Assembly: GCA_002455955.1 (NCBI GenBank)
Contig: DKLZ01000033.1
Location: forward strand, 17,294 to 25,479
Source: Dehalococcoidia bacterium UBA6627
GTDB taxonomy: Bacteria > Chloroflexota > Dehalococcoidia > UBA2979
Length of the DNA: 8,186 bases
Reading direction: 5' to 3'
Position numbers and translations under genes: made by a program. Numbering within the stretch: position 1 is the first letter of the stretch; each line of letters starts with the position of its first letter. A model generated the notes under the pieces. That model did no database searches. It was not told where the DNA came from and saw only the letters and a list, made by a program, of their open reading frames with translations. Below, piece by piece: positions 6,041 to 8,186 of this stretch.

Positions 6041-6625
6041 ATGACACCATTACAGGACTTGAAAAGTGCTTCGCTGAGCGTGTCAGTGATCTTAACTTTG
6101 ATTGTCGTTGTGTCTGTGGCTTGTGCTCGAACAGTCGAACCGGAACCGGAACTTCGGTCCGACGCTGTGGCGCAGGTTGTGAGTGAGATGCCGGTAGAGA
6201 AAATTAAATCGTCTGATAGGACGTATGAAGACTCGACAGATCAGGCGGTGGTAGTGCCGGTCGGTTATCAGGCACCCAAGGAACGTGTTGCGAACACTGG
6301 TGCATATCTCCCAAAGAATGGGAAGCCAACATTAGTGTTCGTTGATTCGATTTGGTGAATGGCCTGTGCTTTGACGCGCCCCGTCGTGCACGGGCTAAGA
6401 CCTGACTACCAAAGTAACGTGAACTTTGTTGTTCTAGATTTCGACATCAAGACGCAGCACGATCTTGCGGTGGAGATGGGTGCTGCACGACACCCTGCAT
6501 TTGCAGTGATTCCACCTAATGCTGACCCAAATGATGTTGCTGAACGCCGCTTTGGTGCGATTAATATCGAAGAGTTGCAGGCGCTGCTAGAGGATATTGT
6601 TGAGAGATATAGCCAATCGCAGTAA
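6041..6625 (+). CDS. Putative selenocysteine-containing thioredoxin-like lipoprotein (in-frame TGA = Sec106, U-x-x-C)
   Basis: One frame of 194 codons with a single internal TGA at 6356-6358. Residues 1-28 form a lipoprotein-type signal: a hydrophobic stretch (about 12-26) ending SVAC with Cys28. A Pro/Glu-rich linker follows (33-38), then a thioredoxin fold. KPTLVFVDSIW (95-105) leads into the TGA at residue 106, then Met-Ala-Cys109, giving W-U-x-x-C. Pro114 is five residues after Cys109, as in E. coli thioredoxin, and HPAFAV (151-156) supplies the cis-Pro at 152. Cys109 is the only other cysteine of the mature domain, so without Sec (or Cys) at 106 the active site would be half lost. The protein would act outside the cytoplasmic membrane as a thiol/disulfide oxidoreductase. 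Start: GAAGAG eight bases upstream. Standard calling would give 6041-6358 and 6359-6625 as separate genes. A pseudogene or a sequencing error is the alternative. Confidence 0.78.
6356..6358 (+). other. In-frame TGA, candidate selenocysteine codon
   Basis: The TGA follows the conserved Trp codon and precedes ATG-GCC-TGT, putting it at the first position of the thioredoxin C-x-x-C motif. TGA acts as a normal stop for the MBL gene (5035-5037), so genome-wide reassignment of TGA is not suggested. Confidence 0.75.
6359..6395 (+). promoter_or_regulatory. Candidate bacterial SECIS hairpin after the TGA
   Basis: Lower stem: GCCTGTGC (6362-6369) with GCACGGGC (6388-6395), eight pairs including one U-G. 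Upper stem: GACG (6373-6376) with CGTC (6382-6385), extendable by a U-G pair (6372/6386). Unpaired U residues lie at 6370-6371 and 6387. The apical loop is CGCCC (6377-6381), with G in its second position. Eighteen bases separate the TGA from the loop, within the range expected for bacterial SECIS elements, which sit inside the coding region and bind SelB. It lacks the GGUC-type loop of E. coli fdhF, so the match is to the general model only. Confidence 0.6.
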
Positions 6626-6649
6626 GGAGTACAGTCGACCGCCGATCAA

Positions 6650-6666
6650 GGTAAATTTGACTTACC
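6650..6666. terminator. Weak hairpin between the convergent thioredoxin and M20 genes
   Basis: GGTAA (6650-6654) and TTACC (6662-6666) pair across a 7-nt loop in the 88-base gap between two convergent genes. GGTAAAT (6650-6656) can also pair with ATTTACC (6703-6709) over a long loop. Neither has a proper T-run, so a shared bidirectional terminator is only a possibility. Confidence 0.2.
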
Positions 6667-6713
6667 CTGCAATAATTCATCTAAGTCCTGTCCGGAAATG
6701 ATATTTACCATCG

Positions 6714-8033
6714 TTAACTACAAATACCGCGTATCGTTTCATGGAGAACTTGGATTCCCATTCGTAAATTTTCGATGGAGAGGCACTCGTCATTGCCGTG
6801 TGCTCGGCCTACCTCCATTGGACCTAGAAGGACCGGCATAAAGCCGTAAGCGGTGATACCTTTTCGTCGGAAGACACGGGAGTCAGTGAATCCTGTGGAA
6901 ACACTAGGTACGACCAGAGCGTCTTCCACGTGTGATTTTGCAGCAGCTGTCATGACCTCATACAGCTCGGTATCGAGACGAGAAGGTGGGGTCGATGATT
7001 CGAACTCTCTGATAATTTCGACAGATTCGTCGTTAATCACTTCAACGAGCTCACGCATGAACAGGTCCGGGTCGTAGTCTGGAATTAATCGGCAATCGAG
7101 TGTCGCGGTTGCTTCAGCAGGGATCACGTTCATCTTAACTCCAGCATTGAGCGTAGTGAGAGATATTGAGTTTGTTTGCAGTGAATGCAAGCGAGGATGT
7201 TGTTCTGCGAGGCTTGCCAGCATCGACTCGGTTGGTTGATCCGAAACAATGCCGGCATCGTGGAGCTGCTGGAAGTATTCCATAACCTCAGGTGTCACTA
7301 TGAGGGGTCTGTCCCACGTGGCGATTCGTTCGAGGGCACTGACGAGGCGTACAGCAGCGTTATCAAGTGTAGGAACAGAACCGTGACCTGGCGCGCCGGT
7401 CGTGCGCAGTGTCAGCCAGAAAGGACCTTTTTCAGAGACTCCGATGTTAAAGGTAGGTCGTTCAACACCGAGAACTTCGACAGTTCCTTGACCTCCTTCG
7501 TTGATTACATATTCGCAGTCGAGAAGTTCCGGATGCTTGTCTGCAAGATACTCTGCACCGTAGGTCGAACCAGCTTCCTCGTCAGCAACTGCCATGAAGA
7601 CGAGATCACGTTTGAGAGGAAGTTGGTGACGTTTATGGAGGATGAAGGAGATCAACTCCATGATCCCCATTCCCTTCATGTCCGTCGCACCTCGACCCCA
7701 AATCAGACCATCACGTATTTCCCCGGCCATAGGATCGACGGTCCAGTGCTCTCGTTCGAAGGGGACTACGTCAGTGTGATTGAGAAGGATTAGTGCCTTT
7801 CCTCCTGATCCGTCTCCGTGCAGACGCGCAACCAGATTCAGACGATCCTTAGTGGCACCGTATGTCTCATAAGAGATGCTTTCTTGATCCAAGATCGAAC
7901 CAAGCCACTCGACAGCACGTGTCTCGTTGCCCGGTGGATTTACTGTGTCGACACGGATGTATTCCGATAACCATTCAGTCGCTTGTTCATTCAGGGCATC
8001 CCAGTCGATACGAGGTTCAGCTTTAGAGTTCAT
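6714..8033 (-). CDS. M20-family metallopeptidase / amidohydrolase (ArgE/DapE/ACY1/CPG2-type)
   Basis: A 439-aa protein with the full M20 dinuclear zinc site: His86 and Asp88 in NHTDVV, bridging Asp118 in GRGATDMKG, general-base Glu152 and ligand Glu153 in DEEAGS, Glu179 in NEGG, and His412 near the C-terminus in RAHGND. GAPGHGSVP (213-221) marks the lid/dimerisation domain. The family removes acyl groups or C-terminal residues from amino-acid derivatives and dipeptides in the cytoplasm; no signal peptide is seen, and the exact substrate is undetermined. The start at 8033 is chosen because AAGGAG (minus strand, 8041-8046) lies seven bases before it and the protein begins in the usual way; an upstream in-frame ATG at 8108 would add 25 unrelated residues and overlap the neighbouring gene. 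It lies 34 bases downstream of an LLM oxidoreductase in the same direction, so the two are probably one operon. Confidence 0.92.
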   Translation of the reverse strand: MNSKAEPRIDWDALNEQATEWLSEYIRVDTVNPPGNETRAVEWLGSILDQESISYETYGATKDRLNLVARLHGDGSGGKALILLNHTDVVPFEREHWTVDPMAGEIRDGLIWGRGATDMKGMGIMELISFILHKRHQLPLKRDLVFMAVADEEAGSTYGAEYLADKHPELLDCEYVINEGGQGTVEVLGVERPTFNIGVSEKGPFWLTLRTTGAPGHGSVPTLDNAAVRLVSALERIATWDRPLIVTPEVMEYFQQLHDAGIVSDQPTESMLASLAEQHPRLHSLQTNSISLTTLNAGVKMNVIPAEATATLDCRLIPDYDPDLFMRELVEVINDESVEIIREFESSTPPSRLDTELYEVMTAAAKSHVEDALVVPSVSTGFTDSRVFRRKGITAYGFMPVLLGPMEVGRAHGNDECLSIENLRMGIQVLHETIRGICS

Positions 8034-8040
8034 CGGCCAT

Positions 8041-8046
8041 CTCCTT
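8041..8046 (-). promoter_or_regulatory. Ribosome binding site fixing the M20 start at 8033
   Basis: On the minus strand AAGGAG is followed by seven bases and then the ATG at 8033. This decides against the longer in-frame start at 8108, which lies inside the preceding gene. Confidence 0.75.
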
Positions 8047-8067
8047 ATGAGAGCTTTTCGACAGTTA

Positions 8068-8186
8068 CTAGCTGACGAATGCCTTACGAAATTGTTCGAT
8101 TGCTTCAATATGCTCTGCGACGTTTGTGTAGCCGGCGTTCATTGTGTTCACGGAGATGTGTGTTGCACCCGCCTCGATCCAGTCGT
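8068..8186 (-). CDS. Luciferase-like (LLM) flavin-dependent oxidoreductase, C-terminal fragment
   Basis: Only the last 38 codons lie in the window; the gene enters from the right edge and ends in tandem stops TAG-TAA (8070-8065). The peptide contains WIEAGATHISVNTM, then AEHIEAIEQFRKAF near the end. This resembles the C-terminal strand and helix of LLM-class (bacterial luciferase-like, FMN- or F420-dependent) oxidoreductases, where an EAGATH(L/I)S segment and a final HI..L..F helix are common. The identification rests on this short tail, so the cofactor and substrate are open. It precedes the M20 gene by 34 bases on the same strand and is probably co-transcribed with it. Confidence 0.65.
   Translation of the reverse strand, partial: DWIEAGATHISVNTMNAGYTNVAEHIEAIEQFRKAFVS

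Noticed and set aside
6359..6625. A separate 88-residue cytoplasmic thioredoxin fragment starting at the ATG right after the TGA
   Set aside because: It has no ribosome binding site of its own and would lack the first beta strand and the first active-site Cys, and its frame continues exactly from the upstream ORF. Reading it together with that ORF through the TGA explains everything.
7185..7793. Plus-strand ORF of about 200 codons opposite the M20 peptidase gene
   Set aside because: It lies wholly antisense to a gene with a complete set of catalytic motifs, and its translation shows no family features.

Overview
This window looks like a chromosomal segment from a free-living, metabolically versatile bacterium with a fairly balanced base composition. 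It combines a CaiB/BaiF CoA-transferase, a crotonase, a 2-hydroxyacyl-CoA lyase, an MBL-fold hydrolase, a DUF1932 dehydrogenase, an M20 peptidase and a luciferase-like monooxygenase. That mix is typical of marine heterotrophs such as the SAR202-type Chloroflexota, but this assignment is inference from gene content only. No mobile element, CRISPR array, rRNA or tRNA was seen.

Layout. From 963 to the left edge, on the minus strand, is a CaiB/BaiF CoA-transferase cut by the window. A 153-nt divergent intergenic region separates it from plus-strand genes: a crotonase (1117-1932), a 2-hydroxyacyl-CoA lyase-like ThDP enzyme (2182-3846, followed by a convincing intrinsic terminator), an MBL-fold metallohydrolase (4132-5037) that overlaps a DUF1932 NAD(P)-dependent dehydrogenase (5034-5888), and a lipoprotein thioredoxin (6041-6625). 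Facing these on the minus strand are an M20 metallopeptidase (6714-8033) and, 34 nt upstream of it, the last 38 codons of a luciferase-like (LLM) flavin-dependent oxidoreductase running off the right edge.

Most notable point. The thioredoxin-like gene is interrupted by an in-frame TGA (6356-6358) exactly where the first cysteine of the W-C-x-x-C active site belongs. The frame continues directly into the rest of a thioredoxin fold, with the second Cys, the helix Pro and the cis-Pro at the expected spacings. A two-part hairpin with its apical loop 18 nt after the TGA fits the general bacterial SECIS layout. The best reading is a membrane-anchored selenoprotein with a U-x-x-C centre, which ordinary gene calling would split into a 105-aa lipoprotein and an 88-aa fragment.

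How the genes may work together. The CoA-transferase, crotonase and 2-hydroxyacyl-CoA lyase suggest breakdown of a 2-hydroxy acid through its CoA ester to formyl-CoA plus an aldehyde or ketone. The MBL hydrolase and DUF1932 dehydrogenase form a coupled pair whose substrate cannot be read from the sequence. The thioredoxin and the M20/LLM pair appear to be separate units. All intergenic gaps are under 300 nt; those at 5889-6040 and 6626-6713 showed no convincing gene or promoter.
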